From contig NZ_JAQZAK010000014.1 in assembly GCF_028737265.1 (NCBI RefSeq), forward strand, positions 1 through 64,000: 64,000 nt of DNA, given 5' to 3'. Positions 56,991-64,000 of the stretch are shown piece by piece. Each line of letters starts with the position of its first letter. Position 1 is the first letter of the stretch. This stretch comes from Actinomycetospora callitridis. Lineage in GTDB: Bacteria > Actinomycetota > Actinomycetes > Mycobacteriales > Pseudonocardiaceae. The position numbers were made by a program, and so were the translations under genes. Below the pieces are notes generated by a model. The model was not told where the DNA came from. It searched no databases and worked only from the letters and a program-made list of their open reading frames with translations.

Positions 56991-57470
56991 CCGACCTCAC
57001 GCCCGCTCGTCCCGGTGCCCACCGGAGGTTCGACCCGCAGCAACGCCTGGACCCGGCGGAAGACGTCGAGCTGGGCAGGGCCATGCGTTCGGCCAGGTCC
57101 TGGCGCGCCTCGTGGTCGGCGTCGGGGGCCAGGGCGTCGAACGCGCCGTCGGTCGGGTCGGTGGGCACGTTGCGCAGCAGCACCGCCGACTCCATCAACG
57201 GGTCAACCGACCGCGGCGCCGACAAACGCCATCAAGCTCGGGGTCTCGAGCGAGGTCCAGGACGCCGGCGGAGCCGACAGCTCCGGCAACCTCGTCTTGC
57301 ACTGCACCGCCGCGTGCAACGTGCCCGCCCGGTGCAACTCCATGAGCGTGCTGACGCGTCACCGCGGAAGTCCCGAACGAACTGCACGAACCGCTCATCG
57401 CCCAGAGGCCACCCGGTGGGCCGGCTACGCGACAGCAGCGCCGGACTTTCTCGGCGTCGGCCTGACCCAT
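56991..57470. other. Region without a supported intact gene
   Basis: No frame here carries a convincing gene. On the minus strand 56980-57225 reads SAVLLRNVPTDPTDGAFDAL and then HEARQDLAERMALP before it turns low-complexity, so it may be a fragment of a lost protein. I see no repeat or RNA gene in the rest. Confidence 0.4.
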
Positions 57471-57515
57471 CTCACACACGCTGTGAGCATCTCCGCGGGC
57501 CCCATCCCGCGGAGA
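57471..57515. promoter_or_regulatory. Two palindromes before the Rieske oxygenase gene
   Basis: CTCACA-CACGC-TGTGAG lies at 57471-57487. A perfect 10-bp stem, TCTCCGCGGG (57490-57499) and CCCGCGGAGA (57506-57515), follows two bases later. A CTAGCGT -10-like element is at about 57551-57557, before the ATG at 57589. Likely operator plus hairpin. Confidence 0.55.
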
Positions 57516-57588
57516 GGGACACAGCTCTTCTCGTCGCCCGGCCGGCTCCCTAGCGTCGTGGACACCGCCACACGCCCCGGAGGGCCGC

Positions 57589-58938
57589 ATGCTGACCGCC
57601 GAGCAGAACGAGGAACTCACGGCCGTCGAGGCCGGTACGCCGATGGGCGAGGTGCTGCGCCGCTACTGGTACCCGGTGGCGTTCGCCCGCGAGCTGCAGG
57701 AGTTCCCCGTCAAGCGCGTCGAGCTGCTCGGGGAGTTCTTCGCGCTCTGGCGCTCGCCGTCGGGCAAGTACGGGATCATCCCGGAGCCCTGCCCGCACCG
57801 GAAGGCGTCGATGGCCTACGGCGTCGTCGAGGGCGACGGCCTGCGCTGCCCGTACCACGGCTGGAAGTTCGACACCGACGGCGCGTGCACCGACCAGCCG
57901 GCGGAGAAGGAGAACACCAACTTCGCCGAGCGCGTGCGCGCCACCGCCGGGAAGGTCGAGGAGCTCGGCGGGCTCGTGTGGGCCTACCTCGGACCGGACC
58001 CGGCGCCGCTGCTCCCCCGCTTCGACGTCTACGTCATGGACGGGTACCGCGACATCGGCTGGGCCGACATCCCCTGCAACTACGTGCAGGTCATGGAGAA
58101 CGCGGTCGACCCGCACCACGTCGAGCACCTGCACGGCCGCTACTTCGAGTTCATCGGGAACCACGAGGGCTTCGTCGCCCCGGCGTCGTTCGGCAAGAAG
58201 CACCAGCGCATCGGCTTCGACGCGTTCGAGTGGGGCATCATCAAGCGCCGCGTGCTCGCCGGGGCGTCGGAGGACAACGACGACTGGAAGGTCGGGCACC
58301 CGCTCGTCTTCCCGTACAACATGCGTGTCGGCGGTGGCGGCATCCACCAGATGCAGATCCGCGTGCCGATCAACCGGACGACCACCCGGTTCATGCTCTA
58401 CACCGTCCACGCCCCCGAGGGCTACGAGCCGGTCGAGCAGCAGACGGTGCCCGACTACGAGATCCCGGTGTTCGACGACCGCGGCCACCACGTCGTGAAC
58501 TACGTCGAGGGCCAGGACATCATGGCCTGGTGCACCCAGGGTCGGATCACCGACCGGACCACGGAGCACCTCGGCCGCTCGGACATCGGCGTGGCGCTGC
58601 TGCGCAAGATGTTCCGCCAGTCGATGCAGGCCGTCGCCAAGGGCGAGGACCCGCTGGGCACCATCCGCGAGCCCCACGAGCGCATCGACCTGCCTTGCGA
58701 GAAGGACAAGTTCCACGCCGGCGGCGCCGAGTTCGCCCTCGACTTCTGCAACATGGGGTCGACGCGCTACTCCCCCGACCTCGAGGCCATCCGCCAGGTG
58801 CACATCACGGCGGCGGCCCGCGTGGCGGCGGACAAGGAGGCCGGCCGCACGTCGTTCACCCCCGTGGGCGGCATCGGCACGGCCACCCTCGCTCCGGAGA
58901 CCTCCGCGCAGGTGGACTCGGGGACGATCCCTCGGTGA
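57589..58938 (+). CDS. Rieske non-heme iron aromatic ring-hydroxylating oxygenase, alpha subunit
   Basis: A protein of 449 residues. The Rieske [2Fe-2S] ligands are Cys-His in EPCPHRKASMAYG and in LRCPYHGWKFDTDG. The mononuclear iron site lies in ENAVDPHHVEHLHGRYFEFI, with the two His and a later Asp. N-terminal MLTAEQNEELTAVEAGTPMG and RRYWYPVAFA match the phenoxybenzoate / 3-chlorobenzoate dioxygenase-like branch. It adds oxygen to an aromatic or ether substrate with electrons from a ferredoxin. A small Rieske protein is at 61598-61939. Confidence 0.9.
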   Translation: MLTAEQNEELTAVEAGTPMGEVLRRYWYPVAFARELQEFPVKRVELLGEFFALWRSPSGKYGIIPEPCPHRKASMAYGVVEGDGLRCPYHGWKFDTDGACTDQPAEKENTNFAERVRATAGKVEELGGLVWAYLGPDPAPLLPRFDVYVMDGYRDIGWADIPCNYVQVMENAVDPHHVEHLHGRYFEFIGNHEGFVAPASFGKKHQRIGFDAFEWGIIKRRVLAGASEDNDDWKVGHPLVFPYNMRVGGGGIHQMQIRVPINRTTTRFMLYTVHAPEGYEPVEQQTVPDYEIPVFDDRGHHVVNYVEGQDIMAWCTQGRITDRTTEHLGRSDIGVALLRKMFRQSMQAVAKGEDPLGTIREPHERIDLPCEKDKFHAGGAEFALDFCNMGSTRYSPDLEAIRQVHITAAARVAADKEAGRTSFTPVGGIGTATLAPETSAQVDSGTIPR

Positions 58939-58955
58939 GGCCGTCTCGTGGGAGC

Positions 58956-59204
58956 GTGGCCGACGTGACCCAGGCCGACGGCTCGCCCGGCGCCCGCATC
59001 GACCGGCGGTTCGCCGCCGACGTCGAAGCCCATCGTCGCGACGCTCCGCGGTTCTGCCCGCAGTGCGCACGGGACCTCGGGCTCGCCAACGAGTTCTGGG
59101 AGGGCGACCAGCGCCGGTTCTACTGCTGGTGCGCGACCTGCGACTGGACGGGCGAGGTCACCACCACCGGCGAGACGGCGATCGGGCACGAGCCGGAGCA
59201 CTGA
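58956..59204 (+). CDS. Small zinc-ribbon-like protein
   Basis: A protein of 82 residues with two Cys pairs, RFCPQCARDLG and YCWCATCDWTG, spaced like a zinc ribbon. It starts at GTG 58956 with GGGAG upstream, 17 nt after the oxygenase stop, so it is probably cotranscribed. The role is unknown; an electron-transfer or chaperone function for the oxygenase is a guess. Confidence 0.65.
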   Translation: MADVTQADGSPGARIDRRFAADVEAHRRDAPRFCPQCARDLGLANEFWEGDQRRFYCWCATCDWTGEVTTTGETAIGHEPEH

Positions 59205-59212
59205 GCCTGCGC

Positions 59213-60562
59213 TCAGAGGGGGACGCGGGGTCGTCCGCCGAGGCGGGGTTGCTGGTCGGGGTCGATCCAGGGCGGCGGGGTGAACCACGGCAGCCCGTTC
59301 TGGATCTCGACGTTCCAGTGGCCGGCGTGGATCAGCTGGTGGTGGAAGCGGCAGAGCAGCACCAGGTTGTCCAGGCGTGTCGGACCACCGTGGAACCAGT
59401 CACGGATGTGGTGGGCGTGGCAACGCCGCGGCCGCCGTGAGCAGCTCGGGAACGCGCAGCCACCGTCGCGCAGGTTCAGCGCGCGCCGCAGGGCGTCGGT
59501 GACGGTGCGCGACAGCCGCCCCACGTCCAGCGGCTCGGATTTCGAGCCGAGGACGATCGGGACGATCTCGGCGTCGCAGGCCAGGCGGCGCACGGTGTGC
59601 GGGTCGACCAGCGCCCCGGAGTCCAGGGTGCCGTGCCCGATCGCCTGCTGCAGCCACCGGTGATCCATCGTGATCGTCAGCAGGGGACGTCCCGGACGAT
59701 CCACCGCCCCCGGGCGCGGAGAGGACCCCGGGCGCGGGGACGGCTCCGGGCGGCGGGGCTCGGGGATCAGGGCCTCGTCATCAGTCCCGGTGTCATCAGT
59801 GCCGGTGGCGGGGTGTTCGTGGCGGGTGTCGTCGGCGAGGCCGCCGGGGCGCCGCGCGTCGTGCACGAGGTCCTTGAGCCCGTCGAGACGGCGACGCTCC
59901 AGGCTGCGCGGATCATCCGGCCCGCACGGGACGGCCAGCCCGTCGATCACCTCGACGAACGCCTCGGCATCGCTCGGATCATGCAACCGACCCTTGAAGG
60001 CCAGCGACCCATCCCGTCGGCGCACCACCTGCAACTCATCACAGGCGTCCTCGCCCTCGGGCGGGACATCACCGTCCGGGTCGAAGTGCTCGATCAACGC
60101 CTTCGCATACCGGCGCAGCATCCGCGGCGGCAACACCCGGGCGTGCTCCGCGAGCGTGCGCTCGGCCCCGAACCAATCGGCCACCGACAACCCCTCGACC
60201 CGATCCAGGCGGGTCATCGTCTCCCGGATCACCGTGAGGTGCCCCGAGTGAATCTCCCCCGACCCGGCCACGATCGCGGTGACCGGCAACCGCGGCGGTA
60301 GCGGCTCACCGCGCAGCGACACCCGGGCCGTCAGGTCCGCGGCCTCACCCACCAGCCGCTTCGCCTCGGGCTGATCCACATTGCCGCACTCCTGCAACAA
60401 CCGGACCGCACTACGGTCCCCGGTCTGCTCGGCCACCCCGAGCCGCTCCAGCTCGGCGATGTCCCCCAACAACCGGAACTGCTCGGCGCGCAACGCGACC
60501 AGGCGCGTACGGGCACGGTCGAGCGCCTCCCGCTCCACCACCCCCAGCACCCGTTCGCTCAT
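59213..60562 (-). CDS. DUF222/HNH endonuclease-signature protein
   Basis: A protein of 449 residues of the 13E12/DUF222 family common in actinobacteria. The helical DUF222 region spans about 20-270. The C-terminal HNH motif is HAHHIRDWFHGGPTRLDNLV and LLCRFHHQLIHAG, preceded by CAFPSC. A Pro/Arg/Asp-rich linker separates the two. HNH domains are nucleases, but the role of this family is unsettled. ATG 60562 is used. It converges with the zinc-ribbon gene (8-nt gap). Confidence 0.9.
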   Translation of the reverse strand: MSERVLGVVEREALDRARTRLVALRAEQFRLLGDIAELERLGVAEQTGDRSAVRLLQECGNVDQPEAKRLVGEAADLTARVSLRGEPLPPRLPVTAIVAGSGEIHSGHLTVIRETMTRLDRVEGLSVADWFGAERTLAEHARVLPPRMLRRYAKALIEHFDPDGDVPPEGEDACDELQVVRRRDGSLAFKGRLHDPSDAEAFVEVIDGLAVPCGPDDPRSLERRRLDGLKDLVHDARRPGGLADDTRHEHPATGTDDTGTDDEALIPEPRRPEPSPRPGSSPRPGAVDRPGRPLLTITMDHRWLQQAIGHGTLDSGALVDPHTVRRLACDAEIVPIVLGSKSEPLDVGRLSRTVTDALRRALNLRDGGCAFPSCSRRPRRCHAHHIRDWFHGGPTRLDNLVLLCRFHHQLIHAGHWNVEIQNGLPWFTPPPWIDPDQQPRLGGRPRVPL

Positions 60563-60613
60563 GTGTTCGATTCTAGAGCCGACCCCCGACAACGCCGGGC
60601 CCGCGACCAGGGC

Positions 60614-61480
60614 CTACCGCTCGGCGGTGATGTTCCAGCTGGTCAGGTTGCCGCGGTCGATGGCGACGCCGTCCGACACCGTCAGCGTCCAGGGCCCGGA
60701 GACCGACTGCCCGACCAGCGGCGCCAGCGGACTCCCGGGCTGGCGGCTGTCGAGCTGCAGGTTGAGGTTCGGGTTGGCGCGCGTGCAGTCGTTGCTGTCG
60801 GCCAGGACCGTCTGCTGGCCCTGCGGCGAGCGCAGGGAGACGACGAGGTCGCAGGTATAGGGGTGCGTGATCGACACGCCCACCTGGATGGCCGACACCG
60901 TGCCGGAACCGTCGAGCTCGATCGTGTCCGTGACGCCGGCGGGGCTGGAGTCCGGGATCGCGAGGCTGCGCTGCGACGCGCCCGTCACGGTGCCGCCCGC
61001 GCCGAGGGCGATGACGAGCACGATGGCCACCACGAGGACGACCAGCAGCGCGACGCCGCCGAGGATCCAGGGCAGGGCCTTGTTCTTCTTCTGGGGCGGC
61101 GGCCCGTAGCCGTAGCCCGGCTGCCCGTAGCCGGGCTGCCCGTAGGGCTGGCCGTAGCCGGGCTGCCCGTAGCCCTGCTGGCCGTAGGGCTGTCCGTACC
61201 CGGGCTGGCCGTACCCCTGCTGCCCGTAGCCGGGCTGGCCATAGCCCTGCTGGCCGTACCCCTGCTGCCCGTACCCGGGCTGCTGCCCGTAGCTCTGCTG
61301 GGACGGGTCGCCGGTCTGGCCCCCGTAGTACGGCTGCGGACCGGACTGGCCGTACTGACCCGGCTGCTGCTGCCCGTACCCGGCCGCGGACGGGTCCGCC
61401 TGGGGCCCGTGCTGGGTGGGCTGGGACCCGAACGACTCGGGGTGGTTCGGGTCGCCGGACCCGCCGAAGGGGGAGGACAC
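60614..61480 (-). CDS. Membrane protein with GYGQ-repeat N-terminus and P-domain C-terminus
   Basis: A protein of about 288 residues. The first about 140 are a Gly/Tyr/Gln/Pro-rich disordered region with tandem GYGQQ and GYGQP units. One membrane helix follows (LPWILGGVALLVVLVVAIVL). The external C-terminal part is a P-domain of the proprotein-convertase type: TIELDGSGTVSAIQVGVSIT, TCDLVVSLRSPQGQQTVLAD and GPWTLTVSDGVAIDRGNLTS. The GTG at 61480 is preferred over the TTG at 61489. The P-domain without a protease suggests a surface adhesive or calcium-binding role. Confidence 0.82.
   Translation of the reverse strand: MSSPFGGSGDPNHPESFGSQPTQHGPQADPSAAGYGQQQPGQYGQSGPQPYYGGQTGDPSQQSYGQQPGYGQQGYGQQGYGQPGYGQQGYGQPGYGQPYGQQGYGQPGYGQPYGQPGYGQPGYGYGPPPQKKNKALPWILGGVALLVVLVVAIVLVIALGAGGTVTGASQRSLAIPDSSPAGVTDTIELDGSGTVSAIQVGVSITHPYTCDLVVSLRSPQGQQTVLADSNDCTRANPNLNLQLDSRQPGSPLAPLVGQSVSGPWTLTVSDGVAIDRGNLTSWNITAER
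61107..61300 (-). repeat. Tandem repeat coding for GYGQ/GYGQP units
   Basis: Repeated 12- to 15-nt units (in the coding sense GGCTACGGGCAG-type) encode about a dozen GYGQQ, GYGQP and YGQ segments within the membrane protein gene. Unit copies differ at third positions. It is a length-variable coding repeat, not a CRISPR array. Confidence 0.8.
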
Positions 61481-61597
61481 TCGCGGCAACTTACCTGTCG
61501 CATCCCGTACCGGACCCGGTCCCGTCGAACGGTTCCCGGCGAATCCCGGCGCGTTCGTCGATCTTGCGCCGAGAGTGGACGTTCCGGGACGAACCCC

Positions 61598-61939
61598 TCA
61601 CTCCTGGGCGTGCGCCCGGAGCCGTTCGGACCAGGACAGCGTCCGCGGTGGGTCCCCGACGTCGGCGTAGACCTGCCCGTCGATCTCGCGGACGGGGTGC
61701 ACGCCGAGCACGTGCTGCGGCGAGGTCGAGCACTCCCCCGTGTCGACGTCGAAGCGGTACCAGTGCCACGGGCAGACGAGCGTGCGCCCGTCGCGGACCC
61801 AGCCCTGCTCGAGCGGCCCGCGGTTGTGCGGGCAGTGGGCGTCGACCACCCGCCACCCGTCGGGCAGCTCGAGCGCGACGAAGCGCCGGCCGTCGTCACT
61901 CTCGACGACGCCCGGCCCGTCGACGCGCACGAGGCTCAC
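61598..61939 (-). CDS. Rieske [2Fe-2S] ferredoxin-type protein
   Basis: A protein of 113 residues with both Rieske ligand pairs: DAHCPHNRGPLEQGW and LVCPWHWYRFDVDTG. The fold and size match Rieske ferredoxins of oxygenase systems. It starts at GTG 61939 overlapping the tautomerase stop (GTGA), so it is the last gene of the hydratase/decarboxylase operon. It could donate electrons to the ring-hydroxylating oxygenase 2.7 kb away; inference. Confidence 0.88.
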   Translation of the reverse strand: MSLVRVDGPGVVESDDGRRFVALELPDGWRVVDAHCPHNRGPLEQGWVRDGRTLVCPWHWYRFDVDTGECSTSPQHVLGVHPVREIDGQVYADVGDPPRTLSWSERLRAHAQE

Positions 61940-62139
61940 CTCTGACCCGACGCCCTCAACGCGGCGAGCGACTCCCCACCCACGAACCAGTGCTCGGGCT
62001 CGCACTCGGTGACGACGACCCGCACGTTCCCCGCGGGCGCCCCGACCGCGCGCGACACGGCAGCGGTGACCTCCTCCCCGAGCGCGGCGAGCTGCTCGGG
62101 GGTCCGTCCCCGGGCGAGGGTGATCTGTACGAGCGGCAT
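61936..62139 (-). CDS. 4-oxalocrotonate tautomerase-like protein
   Basis: A protein of 67 residues starting MPLVQITLARGRTPEQLAAL; after Met removal Pro1 is the general base. Arg residues at 10 and further along and the helix LGEEVTAAVSRAVGAPAGNV agree with 4-oxalocrotonate tautomerase. It ketonises 2-hydroxymuconate (4-oxalocrotonate enol) in meta-cleavage pathways. It lies downstream of the decarboxylase gene with a hairpin between. Confidence 0.88.
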   Translation of the reverse strand: MPLVQITLARGRTPEQLAALGEEVTAAVSRAVGAPAGNVRVVVTECEPEHWFVGGESLAALRASGQR

Positions 62140-62162
62140 CCGAGTGCCTCCATTCGTCACCC

Positions 62163-62202
62163 GTGAGCGAAGTTCCCGGCCATAGCCGGGAACTCCACTC
62201 AC
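62163..62202. terminator. Hairpin between decarboxylase and tautomerase genes
   Basis: GTGAGCGAAGTTCCCGGC (62163-62180) pairs with 62185-62202 at 16 of 18 positions around a CATA loop. It overlaps the decarboxylase stop codon. Placed inside the operon, it may attenuate expression of the downstream two genes or be a repeat element. Confidence 0.6.
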
Positions 62203-62966
62203 GTACAGGCGAGCTCCACCGTCCCGAGACGGTCGATGGTCACGGTCACGACGTCGCCGGGGGCGACGGGCGTGGCGGCGGTGAGTCCGCCGGAGAGGAT
62301 CACCTCGCCGGCGGCGAGGCCCTCGCCCGACGCCGCGAGACGGCGCACGAGCCAGGCGACGGCGGCGGCCGGGTGGCCGAGGGACGCCGCCCCCGACGCC
62401 GTGGCCACGAGCTCGCCGTTCTTCTCCAGCAGCACGCCGACCAGCCGGACGTCGACGCCCGCCGCGGGCACCGGACTGCCGACGACGAACCGCGCGGCCG
62501 AGGTGTTGTCGGCGACGACGTCGGCCATCGTGAAGCGGTAGTCGCGGAACCGGGAGTCGAGGATCTCGATGCCCACGGCGAGGCCCGAGGTCGCGCCCAG
62601 CACGTCGGACGCGGTGACGTGCTCGCCCGCGAGGTCACGCCCCATCTGGAACACGATCTCCGGCTCGGCACGCGGCTGGATCAGCTCGCCGGTGCGCAGC
62701 GGCTCGCCGAGGTCGAGCGCGCCGGTGCCGGGCAGGAAGCCGAACACCGGGTCGGCCACCCCGACCTGGGCCTGCTTGGCCCGCGACGTGACCCCGAGCT
62801 TCCAGCCCACCCGCGGCCCGGCCTGCTCGCGCAGCACGCGCTGCACGGCGTAGCCGGTCTCGAGGTCCAGGTCGCCGACGTCGTCGGAGAGCGGCTCGAT
62901 CGCCGTGCGCTCGGTGACGGCCTTGGTCAGGCGCGCGGCGAGGTCGTGGACATCCACGGAAGCCAT
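62199..62966 (-). CDS. 4-oxalocrotonate decarboxylase-like protein
   Basis: A protein of 255 residues of the FAH/hydratase-decarboxylase family. The segment RVGWKLGVTSRAKQAQVGVA matches DmpH-type decarboxylases (GWK...TS.AK..Q.G). The metal Glu residues lie in PRAEPEIVFQMGRDL and VGIEILDSRFRDYRF. It needs Mg2+ and decarboxylates 4-oxalocrotonate to 2-oxopent-4-enoate, in complex with the hydratase encoded just before it (1-nt overlap). Confidence 0.9.
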   Translation of the reverse strand: MASVDVHDLAARLTKAVTERTAIEPLSDDVGDLDLETGYAVQRVLREQAGPRVGWKLGVTSRAKQAQVGVADPVFGFLPGTGALDLGEPLRTGELIQPRAEPEIVFQMGRDLAGEHVTASDVLGATSGLAVGIEILDSRFRDYRFTMADVVADNTSAARFVVGSPVPAAGVDVRLVGVLLEKNGELVATASGAASLGHPAAAVAWLVRRLAASGEGLAAGEVILSGGLTAATPVAPGDVVTVTIDRLGTVELACT

Positions 62967-63757
62967 CAGCTCGTCTCCTTCACGCGGATCGTCACGGGTC
63001 CGAGTCGGTCGAACTCCGCCCGGAACACGTCGCCGGCCTTCAGCGGCACGGCGGCGTGGAGCGCGCCGGTCATGATCAGGTGGCCGGGCTCGAGGGCGGC
63101 GCCGGCCTCGCCGAGCACGTTGGCCAGCCAGGCGACGACGGCCAGCGGGTCACCCAGCGCGGCGGCTCCGGCGCCCGTGTCGACGAGCTCGCCGTTGCGG
63201 GTGAAGGTCATCCCGATCAGCCGGGTGTCGAGCCCCGCCAACGGCACGAGCCGCGACGAGACCGCGACCGCGCCGTTCGACGCGAGGTCGGCGACGGTGT
63301 CGGCGAGCTTGATCCGCCAGTCGGCGATCCGGGAGTCGACGATCTCCATCGCGGCCGCCGCCCCGGCGATCGCGGGCGCGACGTCGGTCGGCGTGATCCC
63401 GGGCCCCTGCAGGCGCGACCCGAGCACGAACACGATCTCGGCCTCGACCTTGGGCGCGATGAAGCGGTCGAGCGGGATCGCGTCGCCGTCGCGGTAGACC
63501 GTCGACGAGAGCACCGGGCCGTAGTCCGGGGTGTCGATCCCGATCATCTTCTGCATCGCCGCCGACGTGACGCCGACCTTGTGCCCCACCACCCGGTCAC
63601 CGTCGGCGAGCAGCAGCGGCACCAGCTCCTGCTGGATCGCGTAGCCGTCGGCCATGCCGAGGTCGGGCTCGGTGTCGGTGAACGGTGGGATCGGCACGCG
63701 GGTGCGACGCGCTTCGTACAGGGCCCGCGCCTTCGCGGCCGCGTCGGTGACAGGCAC
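62966..63757 (-). CDS. 2-oxopent-4-enoate hydratase-like protein
   Basis: A protein of 263 residues of the same family as its neighbour but with hydratase-type VVGHKVGVTSAAMQKMIGID, the DmpE/MhpD pattern. Metal ligands are in APKVEAEIVFVLGSRL and AAMEIVDSRIADWRIKLADT. It adds water to 2-oxopent-4-enoate to give 4-hydroxy-2-oxovalerate, the aldolase substrate. It follows the IclR gene directly (1 nt), so regulator and enzymes share a transcript. Confidence 0.9.
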   Translation of the reverse strand: MPVTDAAAKARALYEARRTRVPIPPFTDTEPDLGMADGYAIQQELVPLLLADGDRVVGHKVGVTSAAMQKMIGIDTPDYGPVLSSTVYRDGDAIPLDRFIAPKVEAEIVFVLGSRLQGPGITPTDVAPAIAGAAAAMEIVDSRIADWRIKLADTVADLASNGAVAVSSRLVPLAGLDTRLIGMTFTRNGELVDTGAGAAALGDPLAVVAWLANVLGEAGAALEPGHLIMTGALHAAVPLKAGDVFRAEFDRLGPVTIRVKETS

Positions 63758-64000
63758 TCAGCTCTCCTTCTGCAACGACATGACGTCCTCCGACCAGCCC
63801 AGACGCCGGGACACGGCCTCGCCGGCCTCGACGACGACGCGGGCCAGACGCTTGCGGGGCATGGCACGGAACCGGCTCACGGGCGCCCCGATCCCGATGG
63901 CGGCGACCACGGCGCCGTGCCGGTCGCGGATGGGCGCGGCCAGGGAGGCGATCCCGATCTCGCGCTCGTCGACGGCGTCGGCCCATCCGCGGGCGCGCAC
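63758..64000 (-). CDS. IclR-family regulator, C-terminal part (cut by window edge)
   Basis: The 80 visible residues read ADAVDEREIGIASLAAPIRD, RHGAVVAAIGIGAPVSRFR and RKRLARVVVEAGEAVSRRLG, the effector-domain end of IclR proteins. The gene continues beyond 64000, so the true start and DNA-binding domain are not visible. It is cotranscribed with hydratase, decarboxylase, tautomerase and Rieske genes and likely controls them. Confidence 0.85.
   Translation of the reverse strand: MRARGWADAVDEREIGIASLAAPIRDRHGAVVAAIGIGAPVSRFRAMPRKRLARVVVEAGEAVSRRLGWSEDVMSLQKES

Noticed and set aside
61107..61300. Repetitive stretch considered as a CRISPR or other DNA repeat array
   Set aside because: The units encode GYGQ/GYGQP in frame within a supported gene and have no spacers.

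Overview
The window is about 70% GC or higher, with short intergenic gaps, many GTG starts and many 1-11 nt gene overlaps. Typical actinobacterial families are present: MalT-like LuxR giants, DUF222/HNH, SHOCT, GAP/SfLAP and IclR. This fits a Pseudonocardiales-type actinobacterium; the genus cannot be fixed from this sequence alone. No tRNA, rRNA or CRISPR array was seen.

Layout. 1-9.3 kb: an IS110-type transposase tail, then three very large MalT-like LuxR ATPase regulators on the minus strand, with a SHOCT protein and a DUF6325-type protein between the first two. 9.3-18.1 kb: small membrane proteins, a K+ channel, and a 1904-residue single-chain biotin carboxylase/BCCP/carboxyltransferase with a eukaryote-like layout. 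18.3-25.3 kb: crotonases, an HxlR regulator, a VOC protein, a DUF4383 protein, a phosphatase, an FMN 2-hydroxyacid oxidase, and a SnoaL-like gene framed by a 49-bp inverted repeat.

25.4-37.8 kb is the most notable part: a bacterial microcompartment (BMC) locus for aromatic breakdown. One tightly overlapping minus-strand operon encodes both subunits of a 2-aminophenol 1,6-dioxygenase (AmnB, AmnA), two hexameric shell proteins (BMC-H), one pentameric vertex protein (EutN/CcmL type), a two-subunit phenylphosphate-synthase-like dikinase, a HAD hydrolase, a RidA-type deaminase candidate and an alpha/beta hydrolase. Divergent to it is an operon with an IclR regulator, acylating acetaldehyde dehydrogenase, 4-hydroxy-2-oxovalerate aldolase, a tautomerase-like protein and a LuxR regulator. 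The middle steps (4-oxalocrotonate tautomerase, decarboxylase, 2-oxopent-4-enoate hydratase) lie in a third operon at 61.6-64.0 kb with a Rieske ferredoxin and an IclR regulator. Together these cover 2-aminophenol to pyruvate plus acetyl-CoA. The exception is the 2-aminomuconate-semialdehyde dehydrogenase, which is not in the window. Sequestering the toxic semialdehyde and acetaldehyde is the likely reason for a shell. AmnB and the ATP-binding dikinase subunit carry tails that look like encapsulation peptides.

37.9-54.4 kb: a BBE-type oxidase, an ArsR/SRPBCC pair, a pentapeptide-repeat protein, a formyltransferase, a catalytically degenerate SDR, a second dikinase pair, two MFS transporters with IclR and GlxA/AraC regulators, and TetR and MarR modules with clear palindromic operators. 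54.4-57.5 kb: decayed DNA (IS5-type and peptidase remnants) around an intact amidase. 57.6-61.5 kb: a Rieske oxygenase, a small zinc-ribbon-like protein, a DUF222/HNH protein and a GYGQ-repeat membrane protein with a P-domain.
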